From NCBI RefSeq assembly GCF_002866065.1, contig NZ_LNJZ01000005.1, positions 166,143 through 230,142 of the forward strand: a DNA stretch of 64,000 nt, given 5' to 3'. Shown piece by piece: positions 56,948 to 64,000 of the stretch. The notes beneath the pieces are model-generated. The model was given only the letters and a program-made list of their open reading frames with translations. It was not told the origin of the DNA and did not search any database. The translations under genes were made by a program, and so were the position numbers. Each line of letters opens with the position of its first letter. Position 1 is the stretch's first letter. Origin of the DNA: Thiopseudomonas denitrificans. GTDB taxonomy: Bacteria > Pseudomonadota > Gammaproteobacteria > Pseudomonadales > Pseudomonadaceae.

Positions 56948-59410
56948 CTACGCCAGCACCGCCTTCACCTTGCGCAGACGCAGCGCATTGCTGACCACGA
57001 ACACGCTGGACATGGCCATGGCGCCGGCGGCAAACATCGGCGACAGCAGTGTGCCGTTGACCGGATAGAGGATACCGGCGGCAACCGGAATCAGCGCGGC
57101 GTTGTAGGCAAAGGCCCAGAACAGGTTCTGCTTGATGTTGCGCAGCGTGCTGCGGGAAATCTGCAGGGCGTTGACCACACCGGTCAGCTGGCCGGACATC
57201 AGTACCACATCGGCGGCGTCGATGGCGATGTCGGTACCGGTACCAATGGCGATGCCGATGTCGGCGCTGGCCAGCGCAGGAGCGTCGTTGATGCCGTCGC
57301 CGACAAAGGCCAGCTTGCCGTATCTGGCCTGCAGCTGCTGCACGGTCTCGACCTTCTGCGCGGGCATCACCTCGGCGACCACCTCGTCGATATCCAGCTG
57401 ATCGGCAATTGCCTGGGCCGTGTGCTGGTTGTCACCACTGATCATCACCACCTTCAGGCCCAGCTCGTGCAGGGCGCGGATGGCGGCCGGTGTGCTGGCC
57501 TTGATCGGATCAGCCACCGCCAGCATGGCGGCAAGCTGGCCATCAATCGCCAGATACATCGGTGTCTTGCCTTCTTTTGCCAGCTGGCCTGCAGCATCGG
57601 CAAAGCCGGAAATGTCGACCGCCAGCTGCTTCATCAGGCGGCTGGAACCGGCATGCAGTTGCTGGCCATCGACCGTGCCGCGTACACCCAGACCGGTCAG
57701 GGAATCAAATTCGCTGACCGGCAACAGTTGCAGCTGTTTATCCTCGGCGGCGGCGACAATGGCACGCGATACCGGGTGGCTGGACTGGTGCTCCAGCGAT
57801 GCCTGCAGTTGCAGGGCACGGGTTTCGTCCACGCCTGCCGCAACCACGAAGTCGGTCAGCACGGGACGACCTTCGGTCAGGGTGCCGGTTTTATCGACAG
57901 CCACTACCTTGGCATCCTGCAGGCCCTGCAGCGCGGTACCCTGACGGAACAGCACGCCCAGCTGGGCAGCACGTCCGGTGCCGACCATGATGGAAGTCGG
58001 TGTCGCCAGGCCCATGGCGCAGGGGCAGGCGATGATCAGCACTGCCACTGCGTTGACCAGTGCCAGCGTCAGTGCGGGCGATGGCCCAAAGATGACCCAG
58101 ACCAGAAAGGTCAGTGCGGCTGCGCCCATGACCGCCGGCACAAACCAGGCAGTGATCTGGTTGACCAGATTTTGGATCGGCAGACGGCTGCCCTGTGCCT
58201 GTTCCACCAAGCGGATGATTTGTGACAGCAGGGTATCGCCACCGACTTTCTGCACTTCCATGCGCAGCACGCCGGTCTGGTTGATGGTGCCGCCGACCAG
58301 CGGGCTGCCTTCGGTTTTCTGTACCGGTACCGGCTCGCCGTTGATCATCGACTCGTCGACAAAGCTGTCACCGGAGGTGACCACGCCATCCAGCGGAATG
58401 CGCTCGCCGGGGCGGATTTCCAGCGTCTTGCCGACAGTGACTTCCTCGATGGGCACATCCTTGGCGTTGCCGCAGCAGGTGATGGTGCGTGCGGTCTTTA
58501 CCTGCAGCTTGAGCAGGCCCTGAATCGCCTCTGAGGTGTTGCTCTTGGCCTTGTTCTCCATATAACGGCCAAGCAGGATCAGCGCGATGATCACGCCCAC
58601 CGCTTCGTAATAGACGTTGACCGTACCCTCTGGCAAAACCCCGGGAATGAAGGTGGCGACCAGTGAATAACCAAAGGCAGAACCGGTACCCAGTGCGACC
58701 AAAGCATTCATGTCCGGCTGCCAGCGGATCAGGCCGCGCACACCGGCCTTGATCAGCGGCCAGCCCGGGCCGAAAAACACGCCGGCGGCCAGTGCCGCCT
58801 GGATGATCCAGCTGGTTTTCTGGCCGATCAGCGCGTGCAGCCAGTCATGGAAGGATGGAAATACATGGCCGCCCATCTCCAGGATGAACAGTGGAATGGC
58901 CAGTGCAAACGCTACAAACAGGGACTTCTTCAGGCTCTCGACGGTTTCGGCGAACTGCTCGCTTGGGTCGGCTTGCTGTGTGGCTGGGGCATCGTCAATG
59001 CGCTTGGCCGGATAGCCGCTGTCGGTGAGCATGGCGGTCAGGGCGGCAAAGTCCGCGCCTGCATGCTGGATGCGGGCCTTGCCGGTGGCCAGGTTGACCT
59101 CGGCGTTGATCACGCCGGGAAAGGTGGCTATCTGCTTTTCCACCCGGCCGACACAGGAGGCGCAGGTCATGCCCTTGATCGCCAGTTCGGCCTGCTGACC
59201 CTGCGGCTCGAAGCCCAGTGCTTCGATGGCGTTGACCAGGGCTGCGGTGGTTTGTTGCTCGTCATGGGTGACCCGCGCCCGGCCGGTGGCCAGGTTGACA
59301 TTGACCTCGCTGACGCCGGCCATGGCCGACAGCTCGCGCTCGATACGTCCGACGCAGGACGCACAGGTCATGCCCTTGACGGGGATTTCAAGCTGATGGG
59401 TGCTGGACAT
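56948..59410 (-). CDS. copA: Copper-exporting P1B-type ATPase CopA
   Basis: CopA pumps Cu(I) from the cytoplasm to the periplasm. The 820-residue protein has two N-terminal heavy-metal domains, each with GMTCASC (about residues 13-19 and 80-86), eight membrane helices with the metal site CPC in IIACPCAMGLATP, the phosphorylation motif DKTGTLTEG and the hinge GDGINDAPALASADIGIA. The start is at 59410 (MSSTHQLEIPVKGMTCASC), not the upstream ATG. A Cys pair in the actuator region (TITCCGNAKD) is unusual. A CueR-type promoter lies upstream. Confidence 0.97.
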   Translation of the reverse strand: MSSTHQLEIPVKGMTCASCVGRIERELSAMAGVSEVNVNLATGRARVTHDEQQTTAALVNAIEALGFEPQGQQAELAIKGMTCASCVGRVEKQIATFPGVINAEVNLATGKARIQHAGADFAALTAMLTDSGYPAKRIDDAPATQQADPSEQFAETVESLKKSLFVAFALAIPLFILEMGGHVFPSFHDWLHALIGQKTSWIIQAALAAGVFFGPGWPLIKAGVRGLIRWQPDMNALVALGTGSAFGYSLVATFIPGVLPEGTVNVYYEAVGVIIALILLGRYMENKAKSNTSEAIQGLLKLQVKTARTITCCGNAKDVPIEEVTVGKTLEIRPGERIPLDGVVTSGDSFVDESMINGEPVPVQKTEGSPLVGGTINQTGVLRMEVQKVGGDTLLSQIIRLVEQAQGSRLPIQNLVNQITAWFVPAVMGAAALTFLVWVIFGPSPALTLALVNAVAVLIIACPCAMGLATPTSIMVGTGRAAQLGVLFRQGTALQGLQDAKVVAVDKTGTLTEGRPVLTDFVVAAGVDETRALQLQASLEHQSSHPVSRAIVAAAEDKQLQLLPVSEFDSLTGLGVRGTVDGQQLHAGSSRLMKQLAVDISGFADAAGQLAKEGKTPMYLAIDGQLAAMLAVADPIKASTPAAIRALHELGLKVVMISGDNQHTAQAIADQLDIDEVVAEVMPAQKVETVQQLQARYGKLAFVGDGINDAPALASADIGIAIGTGTDIAIDAADVVLMSGQLTGVVNALQISRSTLRNIKQNLFWAFAYNAALIPVAAGILYPVNGTLLSPMFAAGAMAMSSVFVVSNALRLRKVKAVLA

Positions 59411-59442
59411 GGCTGTCTCCAGAGAAATGATTCGATGTACCA

Positions 59443-59473
59443 AGGATAAGGCTTGCCACGATGGGAAGGTCAA
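59443..59473 (-). promoter_or_regulatory. CueR-type promoter of copA
   Basis: On the minus strand TTGACC (59473-59468) and TATCCT (59448-59443) are separated by 19 bases, the long spacer used by MerR-family activators. The spacer holds an imperfect dyad (CCTTCCC ... GGCAAG) similar to the E. coli copA operator. Confidence 0.75.
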
Positions 59474-59547
59474 GGAAGCCTGTGCTGCAATTACGGTTTT
59501 ATAGGGGAACCTTGTCCGTTTCATGCTTTCAGAGTGCCCATCAGGAG

Positions 59548-59597
59548 CATTTTAAAGGGGGCAGGCCCATTTAAATGGACCTGCCCCCTTTAAAATG
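59548..59597. repeat. Palindromic repeat copy 6, loopless variant between copA and the FKBP gene
   Basis: Two 25-bp arms meet without a loop; the left begins CATTTTAAAGGGGGCAGG and the right ends CCTGCCCCCTTTAAAATG. Compared with other copies both arms carry the same change (GGGGTCAGG to GGGGGCAGG), and GTACAT is changed to G(C/T)CCAT. One C-A mismatch remains. Confidence 0.85.
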
Positions 59598-59658
59598 GAC
59601 ACAGGGCTGCTAAGCTTGCCCGTTCATTACTCAATGCATTGTCAACAAGGATACATTC

Positions 59659-60435
59659 ATGAAGCTAAAACATCTGGCGGCTGTTGTGGCCGTGGCAACC
59701 CTGACCCTGGCTGGCTGTGACAACAAGGCGGCGGATTCCGGCGTTGACCTCAAGACCCCGGCACAAAAGGTGTCTTACGGTATTGGTCTGACCATGGGCA
59801 AGAACCTCAAGGAAGACGGCATGGATGATATCAACCCGCAGGCTGTGGCCGCCGGTATTGCCGATGCACTGTCTGGCAGCGCGCAGCGTGTCGGTGATGA
59901 AGAGCTGATGGAAGCCTTCATGTTTGTGCAAAAGCGCGCGGAAGAGAAAATGAACGCGCTGAACGATGCCACCGCCAAGGCCGGCAAGGATTATCTGGCC
60001 GAGAACGCCAAGCGTGACGGCGTGGTGACCACCGAGACCGGTCTGCAGTATGAAGTGCTGACCGCTGCCGAAGGCAACAAACCCAAGGCCGGCGATACCG
60101 TCAGCGTGCACTACACCGGCACCCTGATTGACGGCAGCGTGTTCGACAGTTCCGTCGAGCGTGGCGAGCCGGTCGAGTTCCCGGTGATGGCAGTGATCCC
60201 CGGCTGGGTCGAGGCGCTGCAGCTGATGAGCGTTGGTGAAAAATACCGTCTGGTCATCCCCAGCGAGCTGGCCTACGGCGCACAAAGCCCGACCCCGGCC
60301 ATTCCGGCCAACTCGACCCTGGTGTTTGAAGTCGAACTGCTGGGCATTGTTGGCCAGGACGCACCTGTTGCTGAAGCCGGGGCCGAAGCCGAAGCCGAAG
60401 CAGGCGAGCCTGCCGGGAATGACGAACAGGAATAA
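59659..60435 (+). CDS. FKBP-type peptidyl-prolyl isomerase lipoprotein (FkpA/Mip-like)
   Basis: A 258-residue periplasmic or membrane-attached PPIase. It has a lipoprotein signal (LAAVVAVATLTLAGC), an N-terminal helical dimerisation domain (about 30-125) and a C-terminal FKBP domain (about 130-230) with VHYTGTLIDGSVFDSS, VIPGWVEALQLMSVGEKYRL and IPSELAYGAQ. The end is an Ala/Glu-rich tail (EAGAEAEAEAGEPAGNDEQE) that looks disordered. It helps fold outer-membrane and periplasmic proteins. An HTH gene starts nine bases after it. Confidence 0.93.
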   Translation: MKLKHLAAVVAVATLTLAGCDNKAADSGVDLKTPAQKVSYGIGLTMGKNLKEDGMDDINPQAVAAGIADALSGSAQRVGDEELMEAFMFVQKRAEEKMNALNDATAKAGKDYLAENAKRDGVVTTETGLQYEVLTAAEGNKPKAGDTVSVHYTGTLIDGSVFDSSVERGEPVEFPVMAVIPGWVEALQLMSVGEKYRLVIPSELAYGAQSPTPAIPANSTLVFEVELLGIVGQDAPVAEAGAEAEAEAGEPAGNDEQE

Positions 60436-60444
60436 TGTGCTGCC

Positions 60445-60768
60445 ATGGACATCCAGGTCATTTACCGCGAGGGTGAGCCGGAGTATGCCGTGTTGCCCTG
60501 GGCGGATTTTCAGCGCCTGCTGCGTGATGCCGGGCACGACTCCGCTGGTCATGCCCGCAAACGGGAGTCGGAGCCCGTAGTGGCAGTGCCCTTGAGCCGC
60601 TTGCGTGCGCTGCGCGAAGAGCACAAACTGACGCTCGAAGCCCTGGCGCGGGAGGCGGGGATCAGCCCGGCGTATCTGCACATGATTGAAACCGGTGAGC
60701 GTGAGCCCAGCGCCGTTCTGCTGCGTGCCTTCGGGCGTGTATTCAATGTGCAGCAGTGGGATGTCTGA
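60445..60768 (+). CDS. Helix-turn-helix regulator (Xre type) with short N-terminal domain
   Basis: A 107-residue protein. Its C-terminal half is an Xre-like helix-turn-helix (LRALREEHKLTLEALAREAGISPAYLHMIETGEREPSAVLLRAFGRVF). The N-terminal part (IQVIYREGEPEYAVLPWADFQRLL) resembles the opening strand and LP-x-x-x-[FY] motif of Phd/YefM-like antitoxins, so it may be a fusion of two regulatory folds. It follows the FKBP gene by nine bases and overlaps the next gene by eight. Confidence 0.85.
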   Translation: MDIQVIYREGEPEYAVLPWADFQRLLRDAGHDSAGHARKRESEPVVAVPLSRLRALREEHKLTLEALAREAGISPAYLHMIETGEREPSAVLLRAFGRVFNVQQWDV

Positions 60769-61111
60769 GCCGCTGCAGTTGCTGCTGGAACAGCTGGACG
60801 TGGCCCGGCAGCAACGTCATACCCTGACTTATCGGCAGTTGCTCGACGTATTGCCACTGCCGGCACCGGGCATGCAGCATCTGGCTCGACTGCTTGAACA
60901 GCTGGGCGAGCATGATGCAAGGCAGGGCTGGCCGCTGCGCAGTGCGCTGGTGGTCAGCCAGGCTGGCAGCAACTTGCCGCGCAGCGGGTTTTTCCAGCAC
61001 CTGGCCGAGGCCGGCATCATCGGGATGCCGGGCGACGAGACGGCAGCCAGACACTGGCATGAGCAGGAGTTGCTGCGGGTGTTTACATTTTCTTACCCGG
61101 GAGGGGCATGA
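60761..61111 (+). CDS. Hypothetical protein, overlapping the HTH and Sel1 genes
   Basis: A 116-residue soluble protein (MSEPLQLLLEQLDVARQQRHTLTYRQLLDVLPLP, then GSNLPRSGFFQHLAEAGIIG). It has no membrane helix. The start is inside the end of the HTH gene and its stop is inside the start of the Sel1 gene, so all three are translationally coupled. The sequence suggests a winged-helix or MGMT-like small fold, but no firm assignment is possible. Confidence 0.8.
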   Translation: MSEPLQLLLEQLDVARQQRHTLTYRQLLDVLPLPAPGMQHLARLLEQLGEHDARQGWPLRSALVVSQAGSNLPRSGFFQHLAEAGIIGMPGDETAARHWHEQELLRVFTFSYPGGA

Positions 61112-61584
61112 TGTTTTGGTGGAAATGGCGTGCCATGCTGGGGTACTGGGTCGCGCGGCGGCTGTTCAATCAGCGCTGGGCGGTCGAGACCGACTGGTTG
61201 TGGGAGTGGATGCAGGGCCAGTTTGCCCGCATGGCCACCTATGACGATGTACAGGCAAAGGCCTTTTATGGCCATCTGTTGTTGCACAAGGGGCAGGGCA
61301 TGGGCGCACGCAACGAAGGCGTACGCCTGCTGCGGCTGGCGGCCCAGGCCGGCGATGCCAGGTCCGCCTATCAGCTGGGCGTGTATTCGTTGCAGGAAAG
61401 CATCCATCAGGCCGGCGATCCGCAACAGGCCGCCGACTGGTTCGAACTGGCGCTGCAGCATGGTCACCCGACAGCCGGTATCAAGTTGCTGGAACTGTAC
61501 GGTGAGGGCGGCCCGGAGCAGACCCGCGACGAAAAAAAGGCCGCCCGCATCCGCGAGCAGCTGGGCGAGCATCCGCTGATTTGA
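61108..61584 (+). CDS. Sel1-repeat (TPR-like) protein
   Basis: A 158-residue protein with two or three Sel1-like repeats (NEGVRLLRLAAQAGDARSAYQLGVYSLQ and QQAADWFELALQHGHPTAGIKLLELY). The N-terminus MMFWWKWRAMLGYWVARRLF is hydrophobic and aromatic and may anchor at the membrane. Start ATG at 61108 or 61111, behind GGGAGGGG, overlapping the previous stop. Sel1 proteins act as adaptors in protein complexes; the partner is unknown. Confidence 0.82.
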   Translation: MMFWWKWRAMLGYWVARRLFNQRWAVETDWLWEWMQGQFARMATYDDVQAKAFYGHLLLHKGQGMGARNEGVRLLRLAAQAGDARSAYQLGVYSLQESIHQAGDPQQAADWFELALQHGHPTAGIKLLELYGEGGPEQTRDEKKAARIREQLGEHPLI

Positions 61585-61693
61585 AGCAATTCTGCCGGAG
61601 CCGTGAACTGTAGTAGGATGGTTGTATCTTTTGGATAATGTTTGCCCCGGCAAATGTCCGTCCGTTTGCATTTCTGACCGGAAACCATCCTGC

Positions 61694-63274
61694 ATGAACA
61701 ACCAGATCCGCACCGCCTACCTTGATGCCGACATGGATTTCTCCAGTCCGGCCCTGCTCGTCAGCTTTGGCACCTCGGGCCACCGGGGTTCGCCACTGAA
61801 GCATACCTTCAACCGGCCGCACCTGCTGGCGATTGCCCAGTCGGTGGTCGACTACCGTACACAGGCCGGTATTGACGGGCCGCTGTTTCTTGGTCGTGAC
61901 ACCCATGCCGCATCCCTGCCGGCGTGGGAAACCGTGTTGCAGGTGCTGGTTGCCAACGGCGTGGATGTGCGCGTTGCCGCCGACAACCAGGTGACCGCAA
62001 CACCGCTGGTCAGCCGCGCGATCCTGGCATACAACGACGGGCGGTCTGATGGACTGGCCGATGGCCTGATCATCACGCCGTCACATAATCCGCCGGAAGA
62101 CGGCGGCATCAAATACAACCCGCCCAATGGCGGCCCGGCAGATACTGACGTCACCGGCTGGATGCAGCAGCGGGCCAACAACTACCTGCTGAACCAGTGT
62201 GCCGGCATTACAACCGTGTCGCTGGAACAGGCCATTGGGCAAGTGACCACCCACGACTATGTACAGCAGTATATTGACGGGCTGGAACAGGTGATCGATC
62301 TTGCCGCGATTCGCCGGGCCGGTCTCAGGCTGGGTGCCGACCCCATGGGTGGTACCGCCCTGCCGGTCTGGCAGGCACTGGCGCAGGATGCCAGCCTGGG
62401 CCTGAGCGTGACCAATCCGCAGATCGACGAAAGTTTTGCCTTCATGCCGCCGGACCACGATGGCCGCATCCGCATGGACTGTTCCAGCCCCGCTGCCATG
62501 GCCAACTTGCTGGAAATCCGTCATGACTTCGATCTGGCCTTCGGCAACGATCCGGATGCCGATCGTCACGGTATTGTCGATGCTGCCGGCCTGATGAACC
62601 CCAACCATTTCATCTGTGTGTGCATCGATTACCTGTTGGCCTACCGTGACAATTGGCCGAAAGACCTGAAAATCGGCAAGACACTGGTTACCTCGTCGCT
62701 GGTCGACCGCATCGTGGCCAGCCACGGGCGTGAGCTGTATGAGGTGCCGGTCGGCTTCAAGTGGTTTGTCGGGGGATTACATGACGGCTGGCTCGGCTTT
62801 GCCGGTGAGGAAAGCGCCGGTGCCAGCCTGCTTACCCTGGATGGCCGGCCCTGGTCCACCGACAAGGACGGCATCGTATTGTGTCTGCTGGCTGCAGAAA
62901 TCACTGCCGTTACTGGCATGCTGCCATCGGAGTATTACGCGAAACTGGAGCAACAGCACGGAGCCCCGGTGTACCGGCGTGTGGATGCAGCTGCCACGGC
63001 AGAGCAAAAAGCGGCCTTCAAGCAGTTGAGCCCGGCATCTGTCAAACAGCAGGAGCTGGCCGGTGAGCCGATCGAGCGGATTCTCACCCGCGCACCGGGC
63101 AATCATGCCGACATCGGCGGCCTCAAGGTGATCACGGCCAATGGCTGGTTTGCCGCCCGTCCCAGTGGCACCGAAGACCTGTACAAGATCTATGCGGAGA
63201 GCTTTCTTGGCGAACAGCACCTGCAGCGCCTGCTGGAAGAGGCGCGACAGCTGGTTGGTGACAGTCTCGGCTGA
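61694..63274 (+). CDS. pgm: Phosphoglucomutase (alpha-D-glucose phosphate-specific)
   Basis: Pgm interconverts glucose-1-phosphate and glucose-6-phosphate for glycogen, trehalose or surface-sugar synthesis. The 526-residue protein has the family start FGTSGHRGSPLKHTF, the phosphoserine loop IITPSHNPPEDGGIKYNPPNGG, the metal loop GNDPDADRHGI, the sugar loop GEESAGAS and the phosphate loop RPSGTEDLYKIY. It is about 20 residues shorter than E. coli Pgm at the N-terminus; the ATG at 61694 is the first sensible start. Confidence 0.95.
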   Translation: MNNQIRTAYLDADMDFSSPALLVSFGTSGHRGSPLKHTFNRPHLLAIAQSVVDYRTQAGIDGPLFLGRDTHAASLPAWETVLQVLVANGVDVRVAADNQVTATPLVSRAILAYNDGRSDGLADGLIITPSHNPPEDGGIKYNPPNGGPADTDVTGWMQQRANNYLLNQCAGITTVSLEQAIGQVTTHDYVQQYIDGLEQVIDLAAIRRAGLRLGADPMGGTALPVWQALAQDASLGLSVTNPQIDESFAFMPPDHDGRIRMDCSSPAAMANLLEIRHDFDLAFGNDPDADRHGIVDAAGLMNPNHFICVCIDYLLAYRDNWPKDLKIGKTLVTSSLVDRIVASHGRELYEVPVGFKWFVGGLHDGWLGFAGEESAGASLLTLDGRPWSTDKDGIVLCLLAAEITAVTGMLPSEYYAKLEQQHGAPVYRRVDAAATAEQKAAFKQLSPASVKQQELAGEPIERILTRAPGNHADIGGLKVITANGWFAARPSGTEDLYKIYAESFLGEQHLQRLLEEARQLVGDSLG

Positions 63275-63389
63275 TTCCGGCTGTCGTCCGCACTGTATCT
63301 GTCGCGGTTACGGGAGGCCCTACCGGAAGCAAGAAGACAGCTGCCGCATCCATGCCTGAAGCGTCCTGCATCCCTGCGCCGGCAGACGC

Positions 63390-63415
63390 AAAAAGGCCAC
63401 CCGGTCGGGGTGGCC
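63390..63415 (-). terminator. Terminator after the aldehyde dehydrogenase gene
   Basis: On the minus strand GGCCACCCCGACCGGGTGGCC folds into a stem and is followed by TTTTTGC. Confidence 0.8.
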
Positions 63416-63436
63416 CTGTGCTCAAGCCGTTGCGGC

Positions 63437-64000
63437 CTAGAAGAAGCCCAGCGGGCTGGTGCTGTAGCTGACCAGCAGGTTCTTGGTCTGCTGGTAGTGG
63501 TCCAGGATCATCTTGTGCGTCTCACGGCCGACACCGGACTTCTTGTAACCGCCGAAGGCGGCGTGCGCCGGGTACAGGTGGTAGCAGTTGGTCCAGACAC
63601 GACCGGCCTGGATGCCCCGGCCCATGCGGTAGGCACGGTTGATGTCGCGGGTCCAGATGCCGGCACCAAGACCGAACTCGGTGTCGTTGGCCATTGCCAG
63701 CGCTTCGGCTTCGTCCTTGAAGGTGGTTACGGCGACGACCGGCCCGAAGATCTCTTCCTGGAAAATGCGCATCTTGTTGTGGCCCTTGAACAGGGTCGGC
63801 TGCACGTAGTAACCGTTGGCCAGGTCGCCTTCCAGTTGCTCGACCTTGCCGCCGGTCAGCAGCTCGGCACCTTCCTCTTCGGCCACTTTCATGTAGGACA
63901 TGATCTTGTCGAACTGCGCCTGCGAGGCCTGGGCACCGACCATGGTTTCGGTATCCAGCGGGTTGCCGCGCTTGATCTGCTTGACCTTCTTCATCACTTC
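63437..64000 (-). CDS. NAD-dependent aldehyde dehydrogenase, C-terminal part (cut by window)
   Basis: The gene runs in from the right edge; 188 C-terminal residues are visible. The sequence [44 protein letters not shown] and [28 protein letters not shown] matches the class of ExaC/AcoD-like aldehyde dehydrogenases (about 506 residues) that oxidise acetaldehyde and related aldehydes. The catalytic Cys and Glu lie outside the window. The conserved C-terminal ending [10 protein letters not shown] is typical. A terminator follows. Confidence 0.93.
   Translation of the reverse strand, partial: EVMKKVKQIKRGNPLDTETMVGAQASQAQFDKIMSYMKVAEEEGAELLTGGKVEQLEGDLANGYYVQPTLFKGHNKMRIFQEEIFGPVVAVTTFKDEAEALAMANDTEFGLGAGIWTRDINRAYRMGRGIQAGRVWTNCYHLYPAHAAFGGYKKSGVGRETHKMILDHYQQTKNLLVSYSTSPLGFF

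Overview
This window comes from a gammaproteobacterium of the Pseudomonadaceae or a close relative. The evidence is gene order and protein type: accA-tilS-pyrG-kdsA-eno-ftsB-ispD, htpX-hypothetical-alaA, dsbC-hom-thrC, a divergent bamE/fur pair, a Fur of the Pseudomonas type, and an ETF-QO beginning MEREF. GC content is high throughout. These blocks resemble Pseudomonas locally, but they are joined in an order I do not associate with the well-known Pseudomonas genomes, so a divergent genus is likely. I cannot name the species.

Layout. 1-9.9 kb: fatty-acid, CTP, Kdo, glycolysis, division and isoprenoid genes, then an ABC exporter, all on the plus strand. 10.0-10.3 kb: a tRNA-Ala/Glu/Ala operon with a near-consensus promoter. 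10.4-12.0 kb: ycgR-flgN-flgM on the minus strand behind a near-perfect flagellar sigma-28 promoter. 12.3-19.2 kb: bamE/fur, an orphan sulfate-binding protein, the electron-transfer flavoprotein genes (etfD divergent from etfBA) with operator-like dyads between them, and an orphan solute-binding protein. 19.3-23.7 kb: htpX, alaA, a DUF815 ATPase and a tRNA-Glu/Gly operon. 23.9-29.4 kb: nitroreductase, SstT, a Nudix hydrolase, a NIT-domain chemoreceptor and small unknown proteins. 29.5-33.5 kb: dsbC, the threonine genes hom-thrC, and rpsT. 33.8-37.5 kb: fadH and an uncharacterised coiled-coil protein. 37.6-42.3 kb (minus): norM, a DedA-PAP2 fusion, an AraC regulator and xthA. 42.4-47.8 kb: tamA-tamB.

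From 47.8 to 59.6 kb the character changes. This part holds transport and stress genes: a paired SMR exporter, a transaminase/omega-amidase pair with dinB, TSUP, AEC and aromatic amino-acid permeases, and a copper operon copA-cueR-(Cys-rich protein)-DUF411 with a CueR-type promoter. Between these genes lie six copies of a palindromic element with arms related to AAAGGGGTCAGGTACATTT. I found none in the first 47 kb. The copies differ from one another, yet most keep their two arms complementary through paired changes, and one copy is nested with part of another. This is the most unusual feature of the window. The last part (59.6-64 kb) has an FKBP lipoprotein, a tightly overlapping HTH/unknown/Sel1 cluster, phosphoglucomutase and the end of an aldehyde dehydrogenase gene.

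I see no CRISPR array, prophage, transposase gene or rRNA.
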